Source of the DNA: Flavobacteriales bacterium | GTDB taxonomy: Bacteria > Bacteroidota > Bacteroidia > Flavobacteriales > Crocinitomicaceae | Assembly (NCBI GenBank): GCA_947375085.1 | Contig: CANCEQ010000174.1 | Coordinates: 1 to 6,463, forward strand | Direction of reading: 5' to 3' | Length of the DNA: 6,463 nucleotides | Shown here: piece after piece, positions 1 through 6,463 of the stretch | Position numbering within the stretch: the stretch's first letter is position 1 | How the letters are laid out: each line of letters begins with the position of its first letter | The notes under the pieces: model-generated | Database searches by the model: none | Told to the model about the DNA's origin: nothing | What the model saw: only the letters and a program-made list of their open reading frames with translations | Position numbers and translations under genes: made by a program

Positions 1-1185
1 TTGCACAGCAGAAGTAGAATCAACGACTGTCTCAAAATGGCACATTAAATCCAAGATATGTTTACGGATTAATAAATCAATATCATTCAATAAATGACCT
101 CTAAAAACCGGTAATTTACCGTTGTTAACTGTTTCAACGTATTCTTCAACCGATTTTTCATTTTGAGCAAACCCGAACCAACTGTCTGAAATAGAAGACA
201 TTCCTAAACCAATCATCATAGGGGTTGATTTAGTCGTATACCCCATAAAATTTCTATGTAATGTTTTAGCATGCATCGCTTTTGTTAAGTCGTCATGTTC
301 TAATGCGAAGTGATCCATTCCAACTTCTAAATACCCAGCTTTTTCTAATAATTCTTTCGAATGTTCATATAACAAACGTTTTTCTTCATTTTTCGGTAAA
401 TCACTTTCATCGTAACCTCTTTGACCATTACCCTTGATCCATGGTACATGAGCATAACTGTAAAGTGAAATTCTATCAGGCTTTAAAAGTAATGTTTTAT
501 CAATAGTTGATTCAATATCAGATAAATGCTGTTTTGGAAGACCAAAAACCAAATCATGACTGATTGAAGTATAACCAATTTTTTTAGCCAAATTGTGAGC
601 TAATTCTACATTTTCAAACGGTTGTATTCTATGAATTGCTTTTTGTACAATTGGACTATAATCTTGAATACCCAAACTTAAACGTCTAAATCCAAAATTA
701 TATAACGTTTGTAAATGTTCTTCAGTTGTATTATTTGGATGTGCTTCAAAGCTTAATTCATGTTTTATAGGATCAACTTTTTCTGTTCCAAACAACGCAA
801 CTAATAATCGTTTTAATTCAGAAGGTTTGAAAAATGTTGGAGTACCACCTCCAAAATGTAATTCTTTAATAACAGGTGAGAAATCTAATGCTGCTAAATA
901 TAGATTCCATTCTTTTATAACAGTGTCTATATAAGGTTCTTCTACTGCATGATTTTTAGTAATTCTTTTATGACATCCGCAGAAAGTACAAAGACTTTCA
1001 CAGTAAGGTAAATGGATGTACAGACTTATTTCGTCAGATTTAAACAAGTTTCTATTTAACTGAATAGAATGAAGCCATTCATCTTGAGTTAGTTCATTGT
1101 TTTTCCAAAAAGGAACAGTAGGGTATGAGGTGTAACGCGGTCCCGGAACATTGTATTTCTGAATCAAGCTATTATTTTTCTCCAT
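1..1185 (-). CDS. hemN: Oxygen-independent coproporphyrinogen III oxidase (radical SAM), 3' end outside window
   Basis: This cytoplasmic radical-SAM enzyme oxidatively decarboxylates coproporphyrinogen III to protoporphyrinogen IX in haem synthesis without using oxygen. The frame reads without a stop from ATG at 1185 to the window edge, giving 395 residues. E. coli HemN has about 457, so roughly 60 C-terminal residues are missing because of the edge, not a mutation. The N-terminus has the family signature RYTSYPT (residues 17-23). The 4Fe-4S motif CxxxCxxC is at C62, C66 and C69, followed by C71, with Y56 upstream; these match the E. coli HemN positions as I recall them. The SAM-binding GGGTP is at 112-116. 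E147, Q174, R186 and D211 fit the E. coli SAM-site residues with a two-residue offset. GMDHFA and LHRNF-GYTT follow further on. These features and the length separate it from HemW, the shorter haem chaperone. It is divergent from the gene at 1357. The start is supported by the conserved N-terminus. Confidence 0.96.
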   Translation of the reverse strand, partial: MEKNNSLIQKYNVPGPRYTSYPTVPFWKNNELTQDEWLHSIQLNRNLFKSDEISLYIHLPYCESLCTFCGCHKRITKNHAVEEPYIDTVIKEWNLYLAALDFSPVIKELHFGGGTPTFFKPSELKRLLVALFGTEKVDPIKHELSFEAHPNNTTEEHLQTLYNFGFRRLSLGIQDYSPIVQKAIHRIQPFENVELAHNLAKKIGYTSISHDLVFGLPKQHLSDIESTIDKTLLLKPDRISLYSYAHVPWIKGNGQRGYDESDLPKNEEKRLLYEHSKELLEKAGYLEVGMDHFALEHDDLTKAMHAKTLHRNFMGYTTKSTPMMIGLGMSSISDSWFGFAQNEKSVEEYVETVNNGKLPVFRGHLLNDIDLLIRKHILDLMCHFETVVDSTSAVQ

Positions 1186-1202
1186 TGTATCTTAATTGGA
1201 AA

Positions 1203-1210
1203 CAAAGATA
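1203..1210 (-). promoter_or_regulatory. Candidate -7 box for hemN
   Basis: Read on the minus strand this is TATCTTTG, an exact match to the Bacteroidota -7 consensus TAnnTTTG, and the only one I found in the hemN upstream region. It would start transcription about 10 nt before the ATG. I could not find a clear -33 TTTG at the usual distance, so the call is tentative. The box lies inside the left arm of the inverted repeat at 1204-1232. Confidence 0.4.
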
Positions 1211-1232
1211 TTGCTTAAACCAAGCTATCTTT
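1204..1232. repeat. Imperfect inverted repeat over the hemN promoter
   Basis: The left arm is AAAGATA (1204-1210), an unpaired TT (1211-1212), then GCTT (1213-1216). The 5-nt spacer AAACC follows. The right arm is AAGC (1222-1225) then TATCTTT (1226-1232). Eleven base pairs match apart from the two-base bulge. It could be an operator for a dimeric regulator, or a hairpin in a longer 5' leader, since it ends 18 nt before the hemN ATG. It does not resemble the FNR/CRP half-sites I know. Chance symmetry in AT-rich DNA cannot be excluded. Confidence 0.45.
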
Positions 1233-1329
1233 ATGATGATTATCAGTTCTATTTCTAATTGAAATTACAAAAATGTTAAATTCATTTTGAATGTCAGTTT
1301 ATTTTAGTGCAAAATTCGGATGATTTCTT

Positions 1330-1337
1330 TATATTTG
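1330..1337 (+). promoter_or_regulatory. Candidate -7 box for the gene at 1357
   Basis: TATATTTG matches the Bacteroidota TAnnTTTG consensus. It lies 19 nt before the TTG start, so the leader would be about 13 nt. No clear TTTG -33 element sits at the expected spacing; the nearest upstream TTTG, at 1286-1289, is too far away. The position supports a start at 1357, not one far downstream. Confidence 0.4.
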
Positions 1338-1356
1338 GTGTAATAATCTATAACTT

Positions 1357-2124
1357 TTGAAATACTTAACTCCATATCATAAAATCAGATCTTTTTATTC
1401 AATTTGTAAATTAAAAATTTATAAGATTTTTTTCATTTTTATATTTATTAATAATACGTCTGATTTAAAATCACAGGTATTGTTTAATATGGGGAATCAT
1501 AGGAATTTTACTTTTGGAACTGTTGGTTATAATGGTGCATTTCCAAATGTACTCATAGGAATTGCTCGTAGAGATTATATTCGTGTTATAAAAAAAGAAG
1601 TAATAGGGATTTTAGATTTATCATTACCAATTTCAGAACATTTTTTTACTAGACATGTATTAAGAAAAGGTTTTCAGTTAGATTTATACAAACATAAAAG
1701 TTATAAAATTCCTTTTATGTTTGCAACGTCGTCTATTTCTAGAAGAGATCCTAATAAACATTTTACAGATATAACGGCAGAGTTCACGATAAATCCTGGA
1801 ATTTATCATGGAAAATACACCATTGCGTTTGATTGGAAATATGAATTAATCGCTTTTAGGTATTCTAAATTTGCTCCAAATTATGTAAACAGCGATGGGG
1901 TAAAACCTAAAAATAAATTTTCTCACCCACCTTATGATGATTTTAAAATAGGAGTGATTGGTGGGTATAATATAAAAAATATGACCTTTTATTTAAAGAC
2001 AGGATATGAGCGTAATCCGTTTAGATTAAAAAGTTACCTTCCTGGCTATATTTTAGTAGGTTTTGGATATAAATTCGGTGAAAAACCTTTTAAACATTTA
2101 CAAGTAAAAGAGACTAAAAACTAA
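1357..2124 (+). CDS. Hypothetical secreted, outer-membrane beta-barrel-like protein
   Basis: I do not recognise a named family in this 255-residue protein. The start is TTG at 1357, just after an in-frame TAA at 1351-1353. No ATG or GTG occurs in any frame before the hydrophobic core, and the first in-frame ATG (M45) lies beyond it. Residues 18-40 look like a Sec signal peptide: basic K18, K20 and K23, a hydrophobic run at 24-31 (IFFIFIFI), and a plausible cleavage after the Q of LKSQ (37-40). The n-region is unusually long. The mature part is rich in aromatic and alternating polar/apolar stretches, such as GKYTIAFDWKYELIAFRY, NMTFYLKTGY and a late YILVGFGYKF, as in small outer-membrane barrels. 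A basic, hydrophilic tail follows. It stands alone between a divergent hemN and a convergent peptidase, and looks more AT-rich than the carboxylase gene. The barrel call is inferred from pattern alone. Confidence 0.75.
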   Translation: MKYLTPYHKIRSFYSICKLKIYKIFFIFIFINNTSDLKSQVLFNMGNHRNFTFGTVGYNGAFPNVLIGIARRDYIRVIKKEVIGILDLSLPISEHFFTRHVLRKGFQLDLYKHKSYKIPFMFATSSISRRDPNKHFTDITAEFTINPGIYHGKYTIAFDWKYELIAFRYSKFAPNYVNSDGVKPKNKFSHPPYDDFKIGVIGGYNIKNMTFYLKTGYERNPFRLKSYLPGYILVGFGYKFGEKPFKHLQVKETKN

Positions 2125-2154
2125 AAAAGGACTTCCATTAGAAAGTTCTTTTTT
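2123..2154. terminator. Hairpin terminator, probably bidirectional
   Basis: The left arm AAAAAAGGACTT (2123-2134) pairs with AAGTTCTTTTTT (2143-2154) over 12 positions with one G-U pair, around the 8-nt loop CCATTAGA. It overlaps the stop codon of the plus-strand gene and ends 30 nt past the stop of the minus-strand peptidase. The A-rich and T-rich arm ends give a U-rich 3' side in both directions, which suits two convergent genes. Confidence 0.75.
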
Positions 2155-2184
2155 AGTTTTATCAAGTATTTATTTAAAATTCGA

Positions 2185-4251
2185 TTACCAAATTTTAGCA
2201 ATTTTAGTTTTTGAATTTCTCATTTTATCTCCTTCTTTTACATCGAAAGCTTGAAAGAATTCAGGACAATTTTTTAAAGGTCCATTTACACGATACATAC
2301 CAGGAGAATGAGGGTCGTTTGCAATTCTATTTTTCATTTCTGCTTCGGTATAATTGATTTTCCAAAGTTGAGCATATGCAATGAAGAATCGTTGAGCAGG
2401 AGTATAGCCATCTACTAATTTTCCAGATTTGAATTCATCAGTCAATGTATATGCATAGTATGAAAGTGTCATTCCTCCTAAATCTGCAATATTTTCTCCC
2501 ATCGTTAAATCAGGGTTCACACAATGGCCTTCAATCGGACAAAATCCGGCGAAAGTTTCACCTAGTAAAGCAGTTCTTTCTTCGAATAATTTCAAATCAT
2601 TTTCTGTCCACCAATTTTTGAAAGATCCATCCGCTCCAAATTTAGACCCCATATCATCAAAGCCATGCGTGAATTCATGTCCAATAACTGTTCCGATAGA
2701 ACCATAATTTACGGCATCCTCCGAGTTTTCATCAAAGAAAGGTGGTTGCATAATACCTGCTGGAAAAGCAATTTCATTCAATAAAGGATGGTAGTAAGCA
2801 TTAATTTTATGAGCTGGCATTTCCCATTTTTCCTTGTCTACTTTTTTGTATAATTCACCCATGTTCTTTTTATAAGCAAATCGATTCATTTCTTTTGTGT
2901 TCTCAATATAATTATCTTTTGAGAAATTAAGAATACTAAAATCTTCCCATTTACTAGGGAAACCAAGCTTTCTTCCAATTGAATTCAATTTTATTGTTGC
3001 TTGTTCTTTCGTTTCTTTCGACATCCAATCAAGGTTGTTGATTCGGTCCTTAAAAACAATTAAAAGATTGTCAACCATTGAATTAACTCTATCTTGAGCT
3101 TTTTGAGAGAAATATTTTTCCACGAAAGCTTTTCCTAGAAGTTCGCCTACAGGTATTCCTGTCATTTCATCGATAGCTCTTTCATTCAGCGGTTTCATTT
3201 CTTTTTTACCACTTAAAACACCCGAGTAAAATTTAAAATTTAAATCAACAAAATCAGAACCTAATTTTCCAGCGTAGTGATTTATAGTCGACCATAACAA
3301 ATAGTTTTTCCAATTTTCGATTTCTTCCTTTTCAAAAATGGTTGAAATAGTTTCAATGAATTTAGGTTGACCTACAACAATTGAATCAAAACTATTACTT
3401 CCAATAGTACTTAAATAACTTTCAAAATCAAATTTTCCTAATTTTTTCTCTAAATCAGCTTTAGAAAATAGATTATAGGTGTTTTCAGGAACTCTTAATT
3501 CAGATGGTTTCATCATCGAATTCGCCAGTTTTTTTTCAAATTCGATAACTGAATTCGCCATTGAACTTGCTGTGGCTTCATCGTATTTCAATAAACCTAA
3601 AACAGAGATAATGTGTTTTTTATAAGCTTCTAAAATGGCAGCTTTATCAGGCTTAATGTAATATTCACAATTTGGAAGACCGATTCCATCTTGACTAATA
3701 GTCGAAATATGTTGAGTTACATTTTTCAAATCTTGTTCAACACCAAAACCAAAAAATACCCCGACCCCAACTTTGTGAAATTCAGCAATTATTGATACAA
3801 TTTCTTGTCGTGATTTAATACTCTTTATTTTGTCTAATTCAGCTTGAATAGGAGAGATACCCTTTTTATTTCGAACATCCATTGAGATATACGAAGCATA
3901 ATAATCACCTAATAATTGATTTTGACTTCCTTTTTTTCCAGAATGATTCATTGCATCTGTCAAAAGTCCATTCAATTTAGATTTGTTTGCTTGATCTAAC
4001 TCATTGAAACTTCCCCATCTTGCCTCTGAAGCTGGTACCGGATTTTCTTTGACCCATCTACCATCAGCAAATTGAAAAAAGTCATCTTGCGGACGTACCG
4101 ATTTATCCATAAAAGCCGTATTGATTGACTTTAAACCTGTTGTATTCTTTTGTTGAACAGTCTCAGGTTTTTGTGTGGTTTCATTTTTAAGAGATGAACA
4201 ACTTACTAATGATAAGGTTATGGTTGAAGCTATTAAAAATTTATTTTTCAT
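2185..4251 (-). CDS. pepO: M13 family (neprilysin/PepO-like) zinc metallopeptidase, lipoprotein
   Basis: This 688-residue protein is an M13 endopeptidase. The family cleaves oligopeptides of limited size inside a closed cavity. The N-terminus is a type II signal peptide with lipobox LVSC and lipidated C18, then a polar, low-complexity linker to about residue 45. It is therefore anchored to an envelope membrane. The M13 N-terminal domain starts near residue 48 (the family motif PQDDFFQFADGRW). The catalytic domain carries NAYYHP with N484 and A485, the zinc motif HEFTH at 525-529 (ligands H525 and H529, catalytic E526), and GENIAD with third ligand E586 and D590. HSPGMYR supplies H648 and R654, which correspond to neprilysin H711 and R717. 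All catalytic residues are present. The neprilysin C-terminal CRVW is replaced by AKIW. The start lies 3 nt after the upstream acetyltransferase stop. The peptide substrate is unknown, and the symbol reflects family resemblance only. Confidence 0.95.
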   Translation of the reverse strand: MKNKFLIASTITLSLVSCSSLKNETTQKPETVQQKNTTGLKSINTAFMDKSVRPQDDFFQFADGRWVKENPVPASEARWGSFNELDQANKSKLNGLLTDAMNHSGKKGSQNQLLGDYYASYISMDVRNKKGISPIQAELDKIKSIKSRQEIVSIIAEFHKVGVGVFFGFGVEQDLKNVTQHISTISQDGIGLPNCEYYIKPDKAAILEAYKKHIISVLGLLKYDEATASSMANSVIEFEKKLANSMMKPSELRVPENTYNLFSKADLEKKLGKFDFESYLSTIGSNSFDSIVVGQPKFIETISTIFEKEEIENWKNYLLWSTINHYAGKLGSDFVDLNFKFYSGVLSGKKEMKPLNERAIDEMTGIPVGELLGKAFVEKYFSQKAQDRVNSMVDNLLIVFKDRINNLDWMSKETKEQATIKLNSIGRKLGFPSKWEDFSILNFSKDNYIENTKEMNRFAYKKNMGELYKKVDKEKWEMPAHKINAYYHPLLNEIAFPAGIMQPPFFDENSEDAVNYGSIGTVIGHEFTHGFDDMGSKFGADGSFKNWWTENDLKLFEERTALLGETFAGFCPIEGHCVNPDLTMGENIADLGGMTLSYYAYTLTDEFKSGKLVDGYTPAQRFFIAYAQLWKINYTEAEMKNRIANDPHSPGMYRVNGPLKNCPEFFQAFDVKEGDKMRNSKTKIAKIW

Positions 4252-4254
4252 TTC

Positions 4255-4713
4255 TTAATTTTTTGGAGAAAATAACATTTCAACATGCGGAATATTATCT
4301 TCTAAATATTCGTTTCCAGTTGAAATAAATTGATGTTTACCATAATAATCTTCAAGGTGTTTTTGAGCAGAAATTCGAATGGAAACATTTCCAAATTCTT
4401 CAATCACATATTGCATGCATTTTTCCATTAATTCATGACCGATGTTATTTCCTCTAACCGATTTTTCTACAACCACTCTTCCAATTGAAACCTCAGGGTA
4501 AGAAGCTCCTGGATGAAGTATTCTAGCAGTAGCAACTACTTTTCCTTGTCCGTCTCTACATAAAAGGTGGTAACATTTTTTATCCTTTCCATCTAAATCT
4601 TGATACGAGCAATTTTGTTCAACTACAAAAGCTTTTAATCTCAAAGCAATTATATCATGAAATTCAGTAGTTGTTAATTCACTATAAGGTTTTATTTGCC
4701 AATTTAAATGCAT
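4255..4713 (-). CDS. elaA: ElaA-family GNAT N-acetyltransferase
   Basis: This 152-residue cytoplasmic protein belongs to the GNAT acyltransferases, which transfer an acetyl group from acetyl-CoA to an amine. It follows E. coli ElaA almost end to end: LRLKAFVVEQNCSYQDLDG at 24-42 (ElaA has FVVEQNCPYQDIDG), ARIL at 63-66, IGRVVV at 77-82, the acetyl-CoA-binding RGNNIGHELM at 87-96, a SAQKHL segment, and the closing IPHVEM. The middle glycine of the usual RGxGxG pyrophosphate loop is N90, but E. coli ElaA also departs from it there. The length is normal and no transmembrane or signal segment is seen. The substrate of ElaA proteins is not established, so none is assigned here. It is the first gene of a probable two-gene unit with the M13 peptidase, separated by 3 nt. 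No Shine-Dalgarno is visible. Confidence 0.92.
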   Translation of the reverse strand: MHLNWQIKPYSELTTTEFHDIIALRLKAFVVEQNCSYQDLDGKDKKCYHLLCRDGQGKVVATARILHPGASYPEVSIGRVVVEKSVRGNNIGHELMEKCMQYVIEEFGNVSIRISAQKHLEDYYGKHQFISTGNEYLEDNIPHVEMLFSPKN

Positions 4714-4736
4714 ATTCTAATATTAAGTATGAAAAA

Positions 4737-4745
4737 CAAAGTGTA
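4737..4745 (-). promoter_or_regulatory. Weak -7-like box for the elaA-peptidase unit
   Basis: On the minus strand the sequence reads TACACTTTG, one base longer than the TAnnTTTG consensus, and lies 23 nt before the elaA ATG. It falls between the carboxylase terminator and elaA, where a promoter is expected. The match is imperfect and no -33 element is evident. Confidence 0.2.
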
Positions 4746-4757
4746 TAAATATAAGAA

Positions 4758-4789
4758 AAACCATATAAGAACTTAGTCCTATATGGTTT
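4758..4789 (-). terminator. Intrinsic terminator of the acyl-CoA carboxylase gene
   Basis: A perfect 10-bp inverted repeat: AAACCATATA (4758-4767) and TATATGGTTT (4780-4789), around 12 nt that can pair in part. In the minus direction the stem is followed by TTTTTC and more AT-rich sequence. It starts 30 nt past the carboxylase stop and lies before the elaA start, so it should separate the carboxylase transcript from the elaA-peptidase unit. Confidence 0.8.
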
Positions 4790-4819
4790 AAAAATTATTT
4801 TTTTATTTGAAATTTAAAA

Positions 4820-6463
4820 TCAAGTTTGAAAAACTCCAACATTGTATTGTTTTTCAGCTTTTTTATGGTTCGCCATTTCAATACCTAATGAGATTACTTT
4901 TCTTGTCTCAGCTGGGTTAATAATAGCATCTATCCATAATCTACTACCTGCGTAATAAGGAGAAGTTTGTTCGTCGTATCTGTTTTTGATTTGATTGTAC
5001 AATTCTTCTTCTCTTTCAGGTGTGATTTCTTCTCCTTTTGCTTTTAACGAAGCTACCTCAATTTGAAGTAATACTTTTGCAGCGGCAGCACCACTCATAA
5101 CAGCTATTTCAGCAGTTGGCCAACCAACAATTAAACGAGGGTCATAAGCTTTTCCACACATTGCGTAGTTTCCCGCACCGTATGAATTTCCAACAACAAC
5201 TGTGAATTTAGGAACAACTGAATTAGCCATCGCATTCACTAATTTAGCTCCATCTTTAATAATTCCTGCGTGTTCACTTTTCGAACCAACCATAAATCCA
5301 GTAACATCTTGAAGGAATACCAAAGGAATATTTTTTTGATTACAGTTCATGATGAAACGAGCAGCTTTATCAGCAGAGTCAGTATAAATTACACCACCAA
5401 ACTGCATTTCACCTTTACCATTTTTAATGATTTCACGTTGATTTGCTACAATTCCAACACTCCAACCATCGATTCTTGCAAAAGCACAAACGATTGATTT
5501 ACCATAATCAGCTTTGTATTCTGTGATTTCAGAATCATCAACAATACAATTGATTAATTCATGCATGCTATATGGTTTCGCTCTTTCAGATGGTAAAATA
5601 CCGTATACTTTTTTCAAGTCAAATTTAGGCATAACAGCAGGCTTTCTATCAAAACCAGCTTTTTCTGTATGACCAATTTTGTCCATTAACGAACGAATTG
5701 TTTTTAAACATTCTTGATCATTTTCAGATTTGTAATCACATACACCTGAAATTTCAGTATGTGTAACAGCTCCGCCAAGTGTTTCATTATCAATTGTTTC
5801 TCCAATAGCAGCTTTTACTAAATAAGAACCAGCTAAAAAGATTGTTCCTGTTTTATTTACGATTAAAGATTCACTTGACATAATTGGAAGGTAAGCACCT
5901 CCTGCTACGCAACTTCCCATAACCGCAGCGATTTGAACAATTCCTTGCGAATTCATAACCGCATTGTTTCTAAAAATTCTACCGAAATGTTCTTTATCTG
6001 GAAATATTTCATCTTGCATCGGTAAGTAAACTCCTGCTGAATCAACTAGATAGATGATTGGAAGATTATTTTCCATTGCAATTTCTTGCGCTCTTAAATT
6101 CTTTTTTGCTGTAATTGGAAACCAAGCACCTGCTTTTACAGTTGCATCATTCGCAACTACAATGCATTGTTTTCCAGAAACATATCCGATAACAACAACG
6201 ACACCTCCACCAGGACAACCTCCATGTTCAGCATACATTCCGTATCCTGCAAGAGCTCCTACTTCAAATCTTTCTGTATTTGGATCTAGTAGTAAATCGA
6301 TTCTCTCACGAGCTGTTAATTTTCCACTTTCGTGTAATTTTTCGATTCTTTTTTTACCACCACCTTCGTAGATTTTCGCTAATTCTCTTTCTAAAGCAGA
6401 GATTTTTAAGCGCATTAAATCATCATTCTGATTGAATTCTAATTCTTTTTTTGGTATCGCCAT
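4820..6463 (-). CDS. Acyl-CoA carboxylase, carboxyltransferase (beta) subunit
   Basis: This 547-residue cytoplasmic protein is the carboxyltransferase subunit of a biotin-dependent acyl-CoA carboxylase. It moves CO2 from carboxybiotin to an acyl-CoA and needs a biotin carboxylase/carrier subunit encoded outside the window. It is complete, with ATG at 6461-6463 and TGA at 4820-4822. The N-terminus has GGGKKRIEKLHESGKLTARERI (34-55). The N-lobe has ANDATVKAG, LRAQEIA, IYLVDSAG, FPDKEHFGRIF and the first oxyanion/CoA region AGGAY (187-191). The C-lobe has LQDVTGFMVG, the second G-A-G (429-431 within GNSYGAGNYAMCG) and DPRLIVGWPTAEIAVM. The LRAQEIA/FPD-HFGRIF/VTGFMVG set resembles methylcrotonyl-CoA carboxylase beta (leucine breakdown) more than PccB, but the GKLTARERI start and WPTAEIAVM are also PccB-like. 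Closely similar Flavobacteriaceae proteins carry either name, so no symbol is given. A terminator follows 30 nt downstream. Confidence 0.93.
   Translation of the reverse strand: MAIPKKELEFNQNDDLMRLKISALERELAKIYEGGGKKRIEKLHESGKLTARERIDLLLDPNTERFEVGALAGYGMYAEHGGCPGGGVVVVIGYVSGKQCIVVANDATVKAGAWFPITAKKNLRAQEIAMENNLPIIYLVDSAGVYLPMQDEIFPDKEHFGRIFRNNAVMNSQGIVQIAAVMGSCVAGGAYLPIMSSESLIVNKTGTIFLAGSYLVKAAIGETIDNETLGGAVTHTEISGVCDYKSENDQECLKTIRSLMDKIGHTEKAGFDRKPAVMPKFDLKKVYGILPSERAKPYSMHELINCIVDDSEITEYKADYGKSIVCAFARIDGWSVGIVANQREIIKNGKGEMQFGGVIYTDSADKAARFIMNCNQKNIPLVFLQDVTGFMVGSKSEHAGIIKDGAKLVNAMANSVVPKFTVVVGNSYGAGNYAMCGKAYDPRLIVGWPTAEIAVMSGAAAAKVLLQIEVASLKAKGEEITPEREEELYNQIKNRYDEQTSPYYAGSRLWIDAIINPAETRKVISLGIEMANHKKAEKQYNVGVFQT

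Noticed and set aside
1..60. Possible truncation of hemN as a pseudogene
   Set aside because: The frame is open to the edge and the sequence still follows E. coli HemN there, so the missing end is a window effect.
1204..1232. Inverted repeat as an FNR/CRP-type binding site
   Set aside because: The half-sites lack the TTGAT or TGTGA cores, so I kept it only as an unassigned inverted repeat.
4714..4819. Small gene or RNA between elaA and the carboxylase
   Set aside because: The 106-nt gap is explained by the terminator hairpin and a short promoter region; no start codon with a meaningful frame was found.
5270..5497. Open frame of 75 codons on the plus strand
   Set aside because: It lies wholly antisense to the strongly conserved carboxylase gene and has no recognisable domain or promoter; it is a shadow frame.
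6054..6371. Open frame of 105 codons on the plus strand
   Set aside because: It is antisense to the conserved N-terminal part of the carboxylase. Its proline-rich, low-complexity translation reflects the complement of glycine-rich codons.
1..6463. A novel defence, mobile or biosynthetic system
   Set aside because: Four of the five genes belong to known housekeeping or metabolic families, and there are no integrase, transposase, repeat array or toxin-antitoxin signatures. One unrecognised envelope protein is not evidence for a system.

Overview
The window looks like ordinary chromosomal DNA from a Bacteroidota bacterium, most likely Flavobacteriales. The DNA is AT-rich. Start codons lack Shine-Dalgarno sequences, and TAnnTTTG-type -7 boxes stand in for sigma70 -10 boxes. 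The M13 peptidase has a Bacteroidota-style lipoprotein signal. The carboxylase subunit resembles the form common in Flavobacteriaceae. The genus cannot be named from this sequence alone.

Layout, left to right: (1) positions 1-1185, minus strand: most of hemN, the oxygen-independent coproporphyrinogen III oxidase, with its C-terminal end cut off by the window edge. (2) 1186-1356: a divergent 171-bp intergenic region with a -7-like box for each direction and an imperfect inverted repeat over the hemN box. (3) 1357-2124, plus strand: an unrecognised secreted or outer-membrane beta-barrel-like protein that begins with TTG. (4) 2123-2154: a hairpin terminator, probably working in both directions between convergent genes. 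(5) 2185-4251, minus: an M13 (neprilysin/PepO) zinc metallopeptidase lipoprotein. (6) 4255-4713, minus: an ElaA-family GNAT acetyltransferase, 3 nt upstream of the peptidase and presumably co-transcribed with it. (7) 4758-4789: a strong hairpin terminator. (8) 4820-6463, minus: a complete carboxyltransferase (beta) subunit of a biotin-dependent acyl-CoA carboxylase, whose start codon is the last three bases of the window.

The genes do not form a single pathway. hemN serves haem synthesis at low oxygen. The carboxylase serves branched-chain or odd-chain acyl-CoA metabolism. The acetyltransferase and peptidase form a two-gene unit with no obvious shared biochemistry. The plus-strand gene is a lone envelope protein. 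I see no tRNA, rRNA, CRISPR, insertion sequence, phage gene or defence system, and no convincing undescribed system. The points most worth a second look are the TTG-initiated barrel-like protein and the inverted repeat at the hemN promoter.
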